Position numbers and translations under genes: made by a program. Of a stretch of 64,000 nt of DNA, positions 41,521 through 52,914 are shown in pieces (positions within the stretch are counted from its first letter, which is position 1; every line of letters begins with the position of its first letter). The notes under the pieces were generated by a model that made no database searches, was not told where the DNA came from, and saw only the letters and a list, made by a program, of their open reading frames with translations. Origin of the DNA: Emiliania huxleyi CCMP1516 (Eukaryota > Haptophyta > Isochrysidales > Noelaerhabdaceae); the NCBI RefSeq assembly GCF_000372725.1, contig NW_005201412.1, positions 66,231 to 130,230 of the forward strand, given 5' to 3'.

Positions 41521-42707
41521 CTTCAAGAGAGAGAGATTTTTAGCAATACCAAACAACTCTAACACGTTGTTTTGTTTTGCCTTCAAAGAACAAAAAAACT
41601 AGTGCGACCCTCGACACGCCTTCGCGCTGGCAGGTGGGGGCTTGAGGCAACGGATTGAGGTTCAACGACTGAACGTCGGGGCGTGGCGAGCGCGGAGCTT
41701 TGGCTCTATCGCTGCGGATAATACAGTCTCACCTCCGGAGACGGGACCCTCACGTGTACGGCGCCAGCCGGTGTAGTGGGGGCTGCGCAGCCACAGCGCA
41801 GAGGCGATGAGCTCTTGGGGGGGCAGGCGGTGCGAGGGTCGCGAGAGTGCGGCGGGCCCTAGGTAGGGTCAGCTAGTGCGCTTGCGTGTGGTTGTTGGTT
41901 GGGTGCTCTCAGAGTACTCCGCTTGCGGATCCTTGTGTTTTTGTCCTGCCCTGTGTTGTGATTGAAGAGCTCATCTAATGGCGATGCGCGCCCCGGCCAA
42001 CGCGCCGGTCGTGCACGGCGACAAGGAGAAACCAGAGCTCACCCGGCAGTACAACGAGGGGTACAAGACCGACCTCGCAGAACCCCATGCGGGACCGGGG
42101 GGGTGCGATGAAGTGAATGAAATCATCTCTGTGCGCCCCTCCTCAAGACCTCCTCGCCGGGCGTTGGCAACGCCTCGAGTGGCGGCACGCCCGCCTCCGT
42201 TGGCCACTCCTACGCCTTTGGCAACACCGAAGAGAAGGCCCGCCGCCTAAACATGTGGGCTGCAAGGCGCGCTGGCAGCCCGGCCAACCCTTCTCCCACA
42301 AGACCGGCCACGGCTACGTGAAGGCGCGCATCGCGGTTTCTACCACGACGCGATCTTTGTCAAGCGCAACAACTTCAACCTGCTGCTCCACGAGACGTTC
42401 GGCGGCGGCTTCTCGCCCACCGCCGTTCTCAAGCTGCGCCGCCTCGCGCGCAAAGTCGCGCGCGGCAGCGTTGACCGCACGGCCTACTCGCCCGAGTACT
42501 CGCTCTCTTTTATGTCCCACCATGCAGAGCGCATCTCTCTCTCTGTTGTGCGAGGCGTGAACCGCGCCATTCGCTCTCACCTGGCAACCCTGTCTGCACG
42601 TCTCGCGCGCGCGTGAACAGGGCTCCAGGCCCCAAATGACGTGTGAGTGTTAGAGTTGTTTGGTATTGTTAAGGTATTGCTAAAAATCTCTCTCTCAAAG
42701 AAAGAAG
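41521..42707. mobile_element. Inverted-repeat-bounded segment with decayed coding pieces
   Basis: GAGAGAGATTTTTAGCAATA, continuing CCAAACAACTCTAACAC, lies at about 41528-41565; the inverse with a small duplication lies at 42645-42700. The same terminal word plus CAGGGCTCCAGGCCCCAAAT occurs alone at 26928-26995. Inside, 41978-42250 reads MAMRAPANAPVVHGDKEKPE and YNEGYKTDLAEPHAG. 42330-42520 reads HDAIFVKRNNFNLLLHETFG and SPTAVLKLRRLARKVARGSV. The pieces lie in different frames and match no family I know. Target duplication not identified. Confidence 0.45.
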
Positions 42708-42899
42708 AATTTTTGAAGGTGCAACTAAACTCTCTCTCACAACACTAAACACGGGACTGAAGAAGAATTTAAGGATCCGCACGCCCTTTAGACCTATATA
42801 CGAGCCGGGCGGGGGTTGCCCCTGAACTCTCAACACAGCTCGAAAGAAGAAAAATCGCCGCTCCAGCTGTCTAGGCTGTACCCCACACCACCTCTACGC

Positions 42900-44161
42900 A
42901 TGTCGAGCGGCCTCGGCGGCCTCAACAAGTCGCCCCACGGCGTGGTCGTCGGGCTCTGCCAGCTGCAGCTTCCCGTCATCGAAACGAAAGACCAGCTCGA
43001 CGCTCAGGTCGACCGCGTGTGCGCTCTCGTCGGCAAAGCGCGGCGCGGCTCCACCTCTATGGACCTCGTCGTGTTCCCCGAATACATGCTGCACGGCCTG
43101 TCTATGGACGTCTGCGATGAGATCATGTGTGAGCGCGACGGCCCGATCGTCGCGCGGCTGCGAGCGGCCTGTGTGCAACACAAAATCTGGGGGTGCTTCT
43201 CGATCATGGAGCGCAACCCTGCCGCGCCAGAGAGCCCGTTCAACTCGGGCCTGATCTTCGACGCCGACGGCAACGAGGTGCTCTACTACCGCAAGCTGCA
43301 TCCATGGGTGCCGGTTGAGCCGTGGGCGCCAGGCGACCTCGGCGTGCCGGTCGTCGACGGCCCCAACGGCTGCAAGCTCGCACTGATCATCTGCCACGAC
43401 GGCATGTTTCCCGAGATGGCTCGTGAGTGCGCGTACAAGGGCGCAGAAATCATGCTGCGCACGGCCGGGTACACCGCGCCGATCCGCGACTCGTGGGTCT
43501 TCACGAACCAGGCAAACGCGTTCCAAAACCTGATGTGCACCGCCAGCGTTTGCATGAGCGGCAGCGACGGCACCTTCGACTCGATGGGCGATGGCGGATG
43601 CGAGCACGGGAGGCACTGCAGCGCGTTTCCTCTCCCCACCCATCCCTCTGAATCACAGGCGAAGGAATGTTCTGCAACTTCGACGGTGGGATCATCACGC
43701 GAGGCGGAGGCCGGCCGGACGAGATCATCACCTGCGAGCTGCGGCCCGACCTGGTCCGGGGAGGGAGGGAGGGAGGGAAGGGGGGGGGGGGGGGGGGGAA
43801 AAACCCATTCCGCTGTTGCTGCGCCTCTGATAGGTTCGCGAGGCGAGGCTCGGCTGGGGCGTCGAAAACAACATCTACCAGCTCGTACGCTGCGACAGTA
43901 AGATAGTGCGGGTGCCGACATTCCACGGCATGACCTGACCGTGCCTGACCGCAGGGCCACAGAGCGTACGTTGCAGTCCAGGGCGGGGCGCGCGACTGCC
44001 CGTACACGTTCATGCACGACCTCGTCGCGGGAAAGTATCGGCTGCCGTGGGAGGGGCAGGTGAAGCACACCGATGGCCGCTCCTGCGGCTTCCCCGCGCC
44101 TGTGCGCGAGTACGCGCCCTCGGCTGCGGCCAGCAACGGGCACGGCGATGCAAAAAAGTAG
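42900..44161 (+). CDS. amiF: Formamidase / short-chain aliphatic amidase (nitrilase superfamily)
   Basis: Four exons, 42900-43587, 43659-43753, 43834-43884 and 43955-44161, give 346 residues, close to bacterial AmiF (about 334). The catalytic triad is visible: Glu in LVVFPEYMLHGLS, Lys in YYRKLHPWVPVEPW, Cys in LALIICHDGMFPEMARE. Other AmiF blocks: QANAFQNLMCTASVCMSGSD, GMFCNFDGGIITRGG, REARLGWGVENNIYQLG and DCPYTFMHDLVAGKYRLPWE. The enzyme hydrolyses formamide to formate and ammonia, so a nitrogen-scavenging role is likely. Intron 1 has a GC donor (ATGG|GCGA to CACAG|GCGA), intron 2 a 24-bp G run. Cytosolic: no leader. A bacterial origin is possible but now carries host-like introns. Confidence 0.92.
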
Positions 44162-44169
44162 AGCGCATC

Positions 44170-44585
44170 ATATCCGCCATTCGCTAGGCCCGGATTGTTC
44201 CATCACGCGCATAGTTCCCATGATAGTTCCCGCTCCTCTCGCGCTGTACTCTACGGGGGCGTGCGCGGCCCTGTGCGTGTACGTTTATTGTACATACGCG
44301 TTACCGGCGTGTAGCCAGCGGCTCGTGTCTTTCGCTTGTGTTGGGGCTGCGCTGTTCTCTCTGCCTGGACGTTGGAGCATGGCCTGGCGAGGCAGAGCGA
44401 GCTCACATGCACGTCGAAGCTCGAACGCTATTTTATTGTGTTATAGAGTTATCTCACGTCTCACGATCCTCGCCGATCGCGCGCACACGGCAGCCTGTGA
44501 TATCGTTGTTATCTCGCTCCTTCCTGCCGCGACGCGCGAGACGCCGCGGACCGCTCGAAGCAACGCCATCGGACCCTCATCAGAG
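44170..44585. other. Intergenic between convergent genes
   Basis: 3' regions of the formamidase and coiled-coil genes. No gene seen. Confidence 0.35.
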
Positions 44586-44589
44586 TCAA

Positions 44590-45835
44590 TCAATCACGGT
44601 GGTGATCATCGCACTTCCTCGCGGCGTGTCGAAGCTCTTTGATGGTGGCCTCCTGCGAGGCAACGGTTCTCCTCAACCCCTCCTTCTCGACCGCCTGCTT
44701 CGCATCGATCCTCATCATCTGCTCGATCGTTGAGGTCTGGTCCCCCACGACCTTTTGAAGCTCGTCGATGACCACGCGATCGGAGGAGGCCTGGTAGGCA
44801 AGAGGGGAGCGCCTTGGTCAGAAGGCAGCGTGTGCGGATGCGGGATTCTCACGGGATGCGTCCCACCTGACTCGCCACCGCCGCCCTCCGAGACTCCTGG
44901 TCCTGCGTGGCCTGCTCTCCCAAGGCCGCGCGTAGCGCCTCGATCGCGGACTCGTATGTCGATGCCTGCGTCTCGAGCTTGACTTCATCCTTTGCGAGCT
45001 GCTCTCGAACCGCTACCCGCATCTCCGCCAACATCTTCAGCCGCATGTTCTCGATCGTCTCCGCGTCGCGCTTAGCCACCTCAGCCATCTTCGTCCGAAG
45101 CTGCTTAATCGCTGCTGCGTCGCGTGCCGCCTGTCGCTGAATCGCGGCGCGCAGGCTCTCGATAACCGCCTCGTCCGCTGAGCTCTGTGTCTCCAACGTC
45201 TTCTGGACCTTCGCCTTCGAGGCGGCTAGCTTTGAGTCCGTCTCCGCGAGGTGCTCGATCGCAGACTCCTGCTCACCAACCACCTGCCGCAGCGATTGGA
45301 TCGCAGCGGCGTCGTTCGTCACCTGCGCCTCAATTGTGCTGCGCATCGCCTCAAGCGCTGCCGCCTGCGAGTCGACAGTTTTTTGCAGCCCGTCGTTACT
45401 GGTGCTCTGTCGCTCGCTGTGTCCCTTGAGCTCCTCGATGGTTGCCTTTTGGTCCTCAATCACCCTGCCCATCGCCTGCAACGCGTATCCACTGTTCATT
45501 GCAACGGTCTTGATGCCCCTGCGCATGGTCTCGAGGGCAGTGGCGTCTGCAGCTGCATGCTGCTCAAGCTGCTTCTGGAGCGCCTCTTTGGCGGCCGCCA
45601 GCCGGGACTCAGCCTCGTGGAGTTCGCCGATGGCCGCTGCTTGGCCATCAATCACCTCACGCATTGACTCGAGCGCTGCAGTGTTGCTGGCTTCCTGCTC
45701 AAGGAGCGCCTTTTGCATCGTTTCAACTGTCTCTTTGAGCACCCAATACGGCACGGCGACATCGACATCCGCGGGCACACTGGGTGCCGAGGCGGCGAGC
45801 AGCGCCCCAAGGCTGACAAGAGCCGCCTTACGCAT
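44590..45835 (-). CDS. Secreted or membrane-lumen coiled-coil protein
   Basis: Two exons, 44867-45835 and 44590-44790, in phase 0, give 389 residues. Start chosen at MRKAALVSLGALLAASAPSV, a good signal peptide (an upstream ATG at 45880 would bury it). The rest is an almost continuous heptad coiled coil with a recurring unit of about 35-40 residues: ...AALESMREVIDGQAAAIGEL, AIQSLRQVVGEQESAIEHLA, VIDELQKVVGDQTSTIEQMM. The unit repeats seven or eight times, which suggests growth by internal duplication. The tail is ARKCDDHHRD. A structural or extracellular-matrix role is inferred. No known family. Confidence 0.75.
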
Positions 45836-45839
45836 GGAG

Positions 45840-46340
45840 GTTTGGCATACGTCGGCGGCGGACGGGCGGCCGACGCACAAAACGAACTCGACCGTCCACC
45901 GGGATCTTCACAAAAACAACTAATCGAAAAGGAAATACCTGCCTCGCGCATTTCTCTGTCTATCGCACTCGGACCCAATATTTGCCCGCCAAAAGGAATT
46001 CCCGCGTAGCGGCCAAGATCCAAGATCACGCACACGACAGTCGGGGTCCTCACAGAAAGGCCCAAGTCCAAATCCTCGGACAGTCGAAACTCCTTGTCAA
46101 GGTACTGACAAACAGAAAAACAACGAACGAATTTCAAACAAACCGCCACCGCCGCCGACGTCTCCCAGTGAGATGCTGCTTGATGGAGAGGGGGGACGAC
46201 ACTGCTTCGGCGGCGTGTGCACCTCAATCCTGTCTGTACCTTAAGGTACCGTGTTTGTTATGACCCCCCTCCATCCCCCCCCCCCCCCTTTGAACCTCTA
46301 CTACAAACTGGCCACTTCGGCGGTTGGTTCGCGTTCAGAT
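45840..46340. promoter_or_regulatory. Shared upstream region of two divergent genes
   Basis: About 500 bp between the start codons of the coiled-coil gene (minus) and the EF-hand gene (plus). No TATA-type element is clear. A bidirectional promoter is inferred from position only. Confidence 0.35.
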
Positions 46341-47350
46341 ATGTCACACGCAAGCGAGACGCCAGGCACCGCAAGCGCGACGCCGCTACCCAGCGTCGCG
46401 CGCCCCGAACTGCCGCGTCCGTCGGACGATTGGCTGAGAGCGAGAAGAGCTAGCGAGCGGGGCTCCCGGCAAGATAAGCCGTCCAAGACCACTGCAAAGG
46501 CGCAAAATGCCACCGCGAGAGGTATCAGTGAGGCTGCTGCCCAGTCCGCAGCCGAGTTACCCTGCTGGGACATTGGGCTCGAGGGGATGGTGAATAGCAT
46601 ATTCGACGATGCCGACACGAATGATGACGGGCTCGTTGACATCAGCGAGTCCTACATCCTCATTCTGAGGCTCTACATCAAAGTGAATCAAAAGGCGCCG
46701 ATCAAGCCGCCATCTCGCGAGACGGCAGACATGCTGTTTAATACGGCAGACACGGACGTGTCTGGCATGATCAACAAGCAGGAGTTCCTGCAGCTTTCAC
46801 TAGACCTCTTTGCGAGCGCCGGGATCCGGGTGCTCTGCCATAGCTTGAGAATCGTCTTCTCGCCGTTACCCTACACACACCGCACAGCCGTGAACCCGAC
46901 CCAGCGTCCTCTGCCCGGAGGTCCTCGCTTATAAGCTCGTCAGCTTCCTGTTGGCGCCCCTCCTCGCGACTTACCTCTCCGGCTGGCTTGTCACCCATCC
47001 CAACAACCTGACGGAGAGCGCCGTGGCTGCCGCGAGGGCTGTTGTGCCCGACTCGCTTGAACCGTCCGTTTTCACGCAGGTGTGCGACATCTCGCGCCCA
47101 CCCCCTCGCTTCGTGACATCCCATCCAATCTCGCCTCCCTAATAAAGACCCCACCGACCCCAATCTCTGGTCCTCACCTCATCTGCCGCCGTCACCGCAG
47201 GGCACCTTGACGACCATACTGATCGTCGTCTTTGTGTCGACGCTCGGGCATGTCTTCATGGACCTTGTCGACACGCTGCTCCTGCGCGTTGGGAAGGCGG
47301 AGAATGAGGAGGCCGCAAAAGAGGCGAAGCGCAAGGACTCGCTGCTGTAG
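46341..47350 (+). CDS. EF-hand calcium-binding membrane protein
   Basis: Three exons, 46341-46829, 46921-47079 and 47201-47350, all phase 0, for 265 residues. Two canonical EF-hand loops: DDADTNDDGLVDISESYIL (near residue 94) and NTADTDVSGMINKQEFLQL (near 138). Two membrane segments follow: KLVSFLLAPLLATYLSGWLV and TILIVVFVSTLGHVFMDLVD. The C-terminal tail is charged (GKAENEEAAKEAKRKDSLL). The N-terminal 80 residues are Ser/Ala/Arg-rich and disordered. It probably senses calcium at a membrane. No specific family is recognised. Confidence 0.82.
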
Positions 47351-47544
47351 CACGTATCTTAGCGCATGTGCAGAGCGCTGCTAGAGTAGAGTATGTGGAG
47401 GCATGTGTCGAGAGCTGAGGGAGGGCGGCATGTCCGGTATACGGCTTTACATGGGGGACTTATTTGTATCGTCTCGCGTGCAAGTCGGTACCGTCATCGC
47501 GCGGTACTTGTACGCGTTAGGGCCGGTGCCTAACGTTAAGATAG

Positions 47545-47850
47545 CTGAACAGAGAGTGTTGCTAGTGTTAACAGTAACAACAGAACAATCAGTGGGGTTC
47601 CCCAACAACAGTAGCTAACGTTCGGCCCACTGAACAACAGTAAGGATGGCCTGGCAGTGACCCGCGACGATCTCTCGTGTCCAGTGCGGGTAATACCCGA
47701 ATACCGGCTCCCGGGGGAAACCCCAGGTATTTTATTGGGGGTTACCCGGGGTTTTGCCATTTTCTGCTTGCTGGCCGCTGAACAACAGTAACAACAGTAA
47801 CAAACAGTAACAGCATGGGCTGGGGTGAACACACTTGAACAACGTTGAGG
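47545..47850. repeat. AACAACAGTAA repeat field flanking a GC-rich palindromic core
   Basis: At least six copies of AACAGTAA/AACAACAGTAA lie at 47567-47600, 47630-47640 and 47780-47815, on either side of a core with GGGTAATACCCGAATACCGG and GGTTACCCGGGG. This could be a small mobile element, but no clean terminal inverted repeat or target duplication was found. Confidence 0.45.
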
Positions 47851-48119
47851 ATTTCAGCCAACAACACAGTGCAACTGTTAGGCCCTCCAAAAATTAACAC
47901 GTTACGCGGGCACACCCCCCCCTAGAGTACGCGTTGTACCGTCTCGTCTCTGCGCGACCAAAATGCAATAAACATGAAACGAGAGATATGCTCAAGGATC
48001 GACTCCGAGAGATCACTGAGTGACGTACAATGTACCGAAATAGGCGCGCAACGACCAGGGGGGGCCACAACAAGCCTCACACACTCACCGCAACGCGCTC
48101 TCTGTGCCTCTATCCGCGC

Positions 48120-48846
48120 TCAACGCCGCTGCCTCTTGCGGGCGCTGCCCTTTCCCTTCTTGGCCTTGCGGGGCCTCGCGATGGAGGTTTGGAGGGGCAG
48201 AGGCGCACCGTCCAGTTGCCGGCCGTCCTGCGTGCAGATGGGGCATTTGCACAGAGCCTCCCGCACGCCCGGCTGCCGGTCGTCGACAGTGACCGTGTCG
48301 TCGGGAAGGCCGATGATCTCCTCATAAGACGACTCATAGTAGTGCAGCTTGTACCACGCCTTGTTGTAGAACTCGGGGTCTCGGTCGCGTCTTGAATCCT
48401 TGGTCTCCTGCGGCATGAACTGGACGAGCACGGCCGTCCAGTCTCCATCTTCATCCGTTGCAATCACCCGCCTGCCCACCAGATCCTTTCGGTCCTTCTC
48501 ATAGCGATCCTGCGCCTTCTCGAGCGTCTCAGCCGTCGCGCCAAAGATGCCCACGAGTTTCCCCTCCTCCGTGGTCTCCCAGCCCGGCGGCTCGCGCGGC
48601 ATCGGTGGCAGCTTCTCGGCCTTTGGCTTCTTCGCGGTGGCGGCGGGCTTCTTTCCGGAGGCGGCGGGCGGCCTCGTGATCTTAACCCCCTTCGACCCCT
48701 CCCGGGCGGGCGCTTTCGGCCCCTTGGCTGCGGCCTTGGCCGCCGTGGCGGCGGGCGGAGCCTCGCTTAGCCTCTGCGCCGGCGGGCAAACGCGCTTGCC
48801 AGGCGCACGGTCCCGCGGTGGCGGCAGCGGCGACGGCTCCTCGCCA

Positions 48847-48882
<36 letters not shown>

Positions 48883-51800
48883 TCACCCTCGCGGTCGCGG
48901 TCAGCCTCGTCCTCGCTCTCGCTCTCGCTCATCCTGCGGTCCCACAGCTCGGCGGCAGCGGCGCTCCGCTTCTCCGCCTGCGTCCGCGCGCGACCGCCCG
49001 ACCGCCGTTGCTGGGTCGCCCTCGCCGGCTTCTGCGCGCGGAGGATCGTGCACTGCGACTTCCGGGTGCACCGGAAGAGCGGATGCAAGCAGACCTTCGC
49101 CTCGCAGCGCGTCCCTCGCGGCGTGGAGGAGAGCGAAGTGGAGGCCGGAGGCGGCTGAAACGGCACCAGCGTGCCCGGGGGCGGCGAAGCGGACGCCGCT
49201 GGGGGGGGCGGCCCAAACAGAGGGACGGGCGAGGGATCGAGCGGCGGCGGAGGCGGCGCGAGCGACTGCCCGCCCAGAGATGGCGGAGGCGGCGCTGCAA
49301 GCGGCTGCGGCGGCGGTCGCCGCGCGGCGGGGGGGTGCGCCCGCCGCACACACGCGGCACAGCGGCCGCAATCGGGTGCCCTGCACGCGTCGCACTTGCG
49401 GCAAGGAAACTGCGTCTTGACGCACGCGCGAGGGGTGCACGAGACGAGGCCGCCCGGCCGGATGCAGAGGTCGAGGTGGACCAGGGGATGCGGCGCGGGC
49501 AAGACCTGCGGCGGGAGAGCAGGGGAGAGGAGGGGGTGTGGAGCGGGGTGCGGAGCGGGAGAGGAGGGCGCAGCGGGGATGCGTGGCTTGGTGAGCCGAA
49601 TGCCGTGGAGGCGTCTCGCGAGCGTTTCGGGGCTGGCTCGGGAGTGCCTGCGGCTTTGTGATCTTCTTCCACCGATCGCGGCACATGCTGTCGGTCCGGC
49701 CCTGCAGCTCGGCGTGCCGCAGCACGGCCGACCACTTGTGACCCAACAGGCCGACCGCCGCCATCAGCCGCGCGTCCTCCTCCGCCGTCCACTCGGCCTG
49801 CGGCGCCGGGGGGGTCGGCGTGAGGAGGGTGGCCGTGGGGAGGGGGCAAGGGTGGCAAAGCCGTGGTTGGGAGCCTTGAGGGCGGGGTCGAGCCGGTTGC
49901 ACCAGCGCTCGCGGCACTGCATCGGAGTGCGCCCGTCCACCTCGCGGCCGATGTCGGTCCAGCTCGGGAGGCCGTTGGAGAGAGTCCAGCGCGTGACCGC
50001 CTGCCGCAGCGCGTCGTCCTCGGCCTATCCACAGGCGGGCGCGTGTGGGGGAGCGTCACGGTGGCCCATCCGCAGCCCCCCCCCCCCCCCCCCGCCCGCC
50101 CCACCGGCGCGCCTCGGACCACTTCCCCTTGTTGAGGGACGGGTCGACAGAGTACCGCCACCGCTGCAGGCACTGGTTGCTGCTCCGCGTGTTGCCGAGC
50201 AGCTCAGAGACACGCTGCCAGTTGGACTCGCCGCACTGCTCCACCGCGCGCACGAGGAGGACGTCTTCATCGTGCGTCCACCCCTTGCGGCTGCCCTGCG
50301 ACTGCCGCTGCTGCGGGAGCAGCACCGTCTTGTAGTACCGGAAGCAGGCCATTGGCTGCCGCCGCCCGCCGGCCGACGAGCTGGCCGCCCCCTCGCTGCT
50401 CGCCCGCAGCTTCGCCGCCGCCCGCGCGGTCTCGTCCGGCATCTCGCGCGACACCTGCTCCGAGGTCAGCCGAGATGGCCCGAGATTGCATCTCGCGCGA
50501 CACCTGCTCGCGCGCGCGGCTGGTTCCCCTGGGCCAAGGCACCCCTGGGCCAAGGCACCCGTGGCACCTCGTCCCAAGCGTGTCCGCCGCATGCCTACCT
50601 CTCTCTCGGCGCCTACCTACCATCGGGCGGCACCTCGTCCCAAGCGTGTCCGCCTCGCGCCTCGACGAGCCGCGAGAGGGCGAGGTGCTCCGCCTCCGTG
50701 AAGGGAACCTGCGGCCGAGGCGGAGACGGTGCAGGGGGAGGGAGCGGGGGGAGGAGGGAGCCCCTCTTGACCCGGAGGAGGGCGCCTTGCTGATCTTCTC
50801 GCGCTCGAGGGCTCGCGACGAGTATGGCCGCACGCGAGGGTCATCCACCTGCGCCGGGAGAGACGGGGAGAGACGGGGAGAGATGGGGAGAGACGGGGAG
50901 AGACGGGGTCCTCCACGTGCGCCGGGGCGGTGCGACGCGTCGCGGGCGTGTCCCGGGAGAGGGGGGTGTCCTCCGTGGGGAGGTGTCCTCCGCAGCCCGC
51001 CTGGCTCCAGCGAGCCTCGCACTCCGCTGGCGAGCGGTGCGGCAAGTAGACGCGCGTGAGCTCCGCCCAGTCGAGAGGAGGGGTCGTGTCGAGGAGGGAG
51101 GAGAGGGCCTGCAGGAAGGGCGGTTCCAGGAGAGGTCGGGGGAGGTGCAAGGGGAGAGGGCTGTCTCGAGGAGGAGAGGGGCACCTCGTCGCTCAGCTCA
51201 GCCGCGTCCTCCGGCAAGGCCCTCACCTCCGCCTGCGCCGCCCTCTTGTCGGCGAGGCTCGTGCTCTCCTCCTGAACCAGCGAGAGAAGCGCCGTGTGCC
51301 TCGCGCTCACCGCAACCTAGCGACCAGGCAGCAAACTGTACGCACCGCACACTCGGGGCGCACGGCGGGGGGCGTCTCTGGAGCGCAGCCTGCGCGACGC
51401 CGCGCCGCAGCGTGTCTCTGTTTGGCTTGGTCCACTTTCGGAGCTGGTCGGGCAGGTTGCTTCCGAGCGGGATGGCTCTGCGCAGCGCCTCTGCTGCGTC
51501 GGTGTCTCGGCTCGGCGGCGGGCACGAGTCTGTGCCGTCCCCGAAGGCACCCTCGCCGGGGCAGCGGTACTCTCGGTGGGCCCCGCTCGCAGGGAGCGGC
51601 GGCGGCGCGGCGCCCTCCCACCCGCCCTCCCACCCGCCCTCCCACCCGCCCTCCCACCCGTCCTCGACCAGCGCGCCGCTCCTCTGCAGCGACGTCCCGG
51701 GCTCGGTCGGCGCAACCGCCTCGCCCCGCCCGCCGCCGACAGTTCCTCGCTCAGCGTCGCAGTCCCTCGCCGCGGCCACCTCCGCCGCGGATGCGCCGCC

Positions 51801-52268
51801 CCCGAACAGCTCGGCGCGCCGGCGGCTGTTGCAGTCGAGCGCCTCGTCGAGGAGGGCGAGCTGCTCGCTGCACACGCGCTGCATCTCGCGGTTGAGCACG
51901 AGGCAGCGGTGCACCGCTGCCTCCACGTCCTGCGGCTGCCGCGCGAGAGGAGCCGCACCCGTGGCCTCCGCAACCTCCGCGCCCTCCGCGCCCTCTCCTC
52001 CCTCCGCGCCGGCCGTTCCGGGCGCACCCTCGCGCGGCGGCGGAGCAAGCAGTTTAGCAAGCTGCTCGCGATCTGCCTGCGCGTATCCCTCCTCCTCGTC
52101 GTCGTCTTCATCGGCATCGTCGCTCTCCTCGTCGCTCTCCTCTCCGCTCTCCTCTGCACTCTCCTCTGCCGCCGCGCCCTGCTCGCCGGCTGCCGCGACC
52201 GCACCAGCCTTCCTCGTTTCATCCTCGCCATCTGTCGTGAATCCGTCATCTTCGGGCCCGTCTGGCAT
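48120..52268 (-). CDS. SNAPC4-like Myb-repeat protein with a Cys cluster and T-rich tail domain
   Basis: Multi-exon, minus. ATG 52268 (MPDGPEDDGFTTDGEDETRK), an acidic stretch, helix AVHRCLVLNREMQRVCSEQL, and LPDQLRKWTKPNRDTLRRGV. Myb-type repeats follow: a half repeat (LDWAELTRVYLPHRSPAECE), then GWTHDEDVLLVRAVEQCGES, SWTDIGREVDGRTPMQCRER and EWTAEEDARLMAAVGLLGHK, each with its conserved Trps. This order matches the largest SNAPc subunit, which binds the proximal element of snRNA promoters. The final exon (48120 to about 49500) adds FPCRKCDACRAPDCGRCAAC, a CXXC-like cluster, a Pro-rich linker, an acidic (GDGDGD) run and a Tudor/agenet-like segment, LVGRRVIATDEDGDWTAVLV. Whether this last part belongs to the same transcript is inferred from strand, spacing and frame. 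Many introns are GC-rich and repetitive. Confidence 0.65.
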
Positions 52269-52299
52269 CAGCAAAAGGCTGCCGCGCGTGCGCGCCCTG

Positions 52300-52900
52300 C
52301 CAAAAAGAATTTTCGCAGGCCAATCCTGCTCGTGCAGGTGGGGATCCTGTCTTCCTTCCCCATCCCTCGGTCGGGTTTTTCTTTCTTTTAGTGCGCGCGT
52401 GCTTGGCGAAACCGCAATGCGGCGATGGACACCTCGCTGCGGGCGCTCGCGAGGCCGTGAGCGGGGATCCCACCCGGCTGCCCCTCTGACTATTGCATTT
52501 CTGTCTGTGGTTGGTGATGCCTTTCCCTGAGAACGCACACAACGCCAAGAAGAGAGAACAGAGAAATATCTCTCTCTCACACACACAACGCCTCGTGTGT
52601 AATGCCCTGTGAGCTGTGTTCCGCGAGTGCGTGTGCCCCGAGAGTAGGACGTGTGTAACACTGACTGACTTACACTGGGCACGGGACTGGCGCGCACTCG
52701 CAAAAAGAATTTTAATCCCCGCGTTAATAATTCAGCGTTAATCCTTCATGCTTCAATCACCTTGTGGGGGCCCTGTCCTTTCTTTTTTTAAAGGTTTTTG
52801 TCTTTCTCCGATCCCGAGCTCAAGAAAAACTTTTCTTTTGGGTTTGTGCCTCGGCGGGCGCACCAACTCCGCACCCGCACACACACGTCGTATCTTGTGT
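52300..52900. promoter_or_regulatory. Shared upstream region of two divergent genes, with an R2-like repeat
   Basis: Lies between the SNAPC4-like start (52268) and the Cys-rich gene start (52915). Contains an inverse R2-like block (52300-52385: GCAGGTGGGGATCCTGTC) and AT-rich words such as GCGTTAATAATTCAGCGTTAA (in two parts) at about 52722. No frame is supported. Confidence 0.4.
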
Positions 52901-52914
52901 GTGTGTATGTGTAT

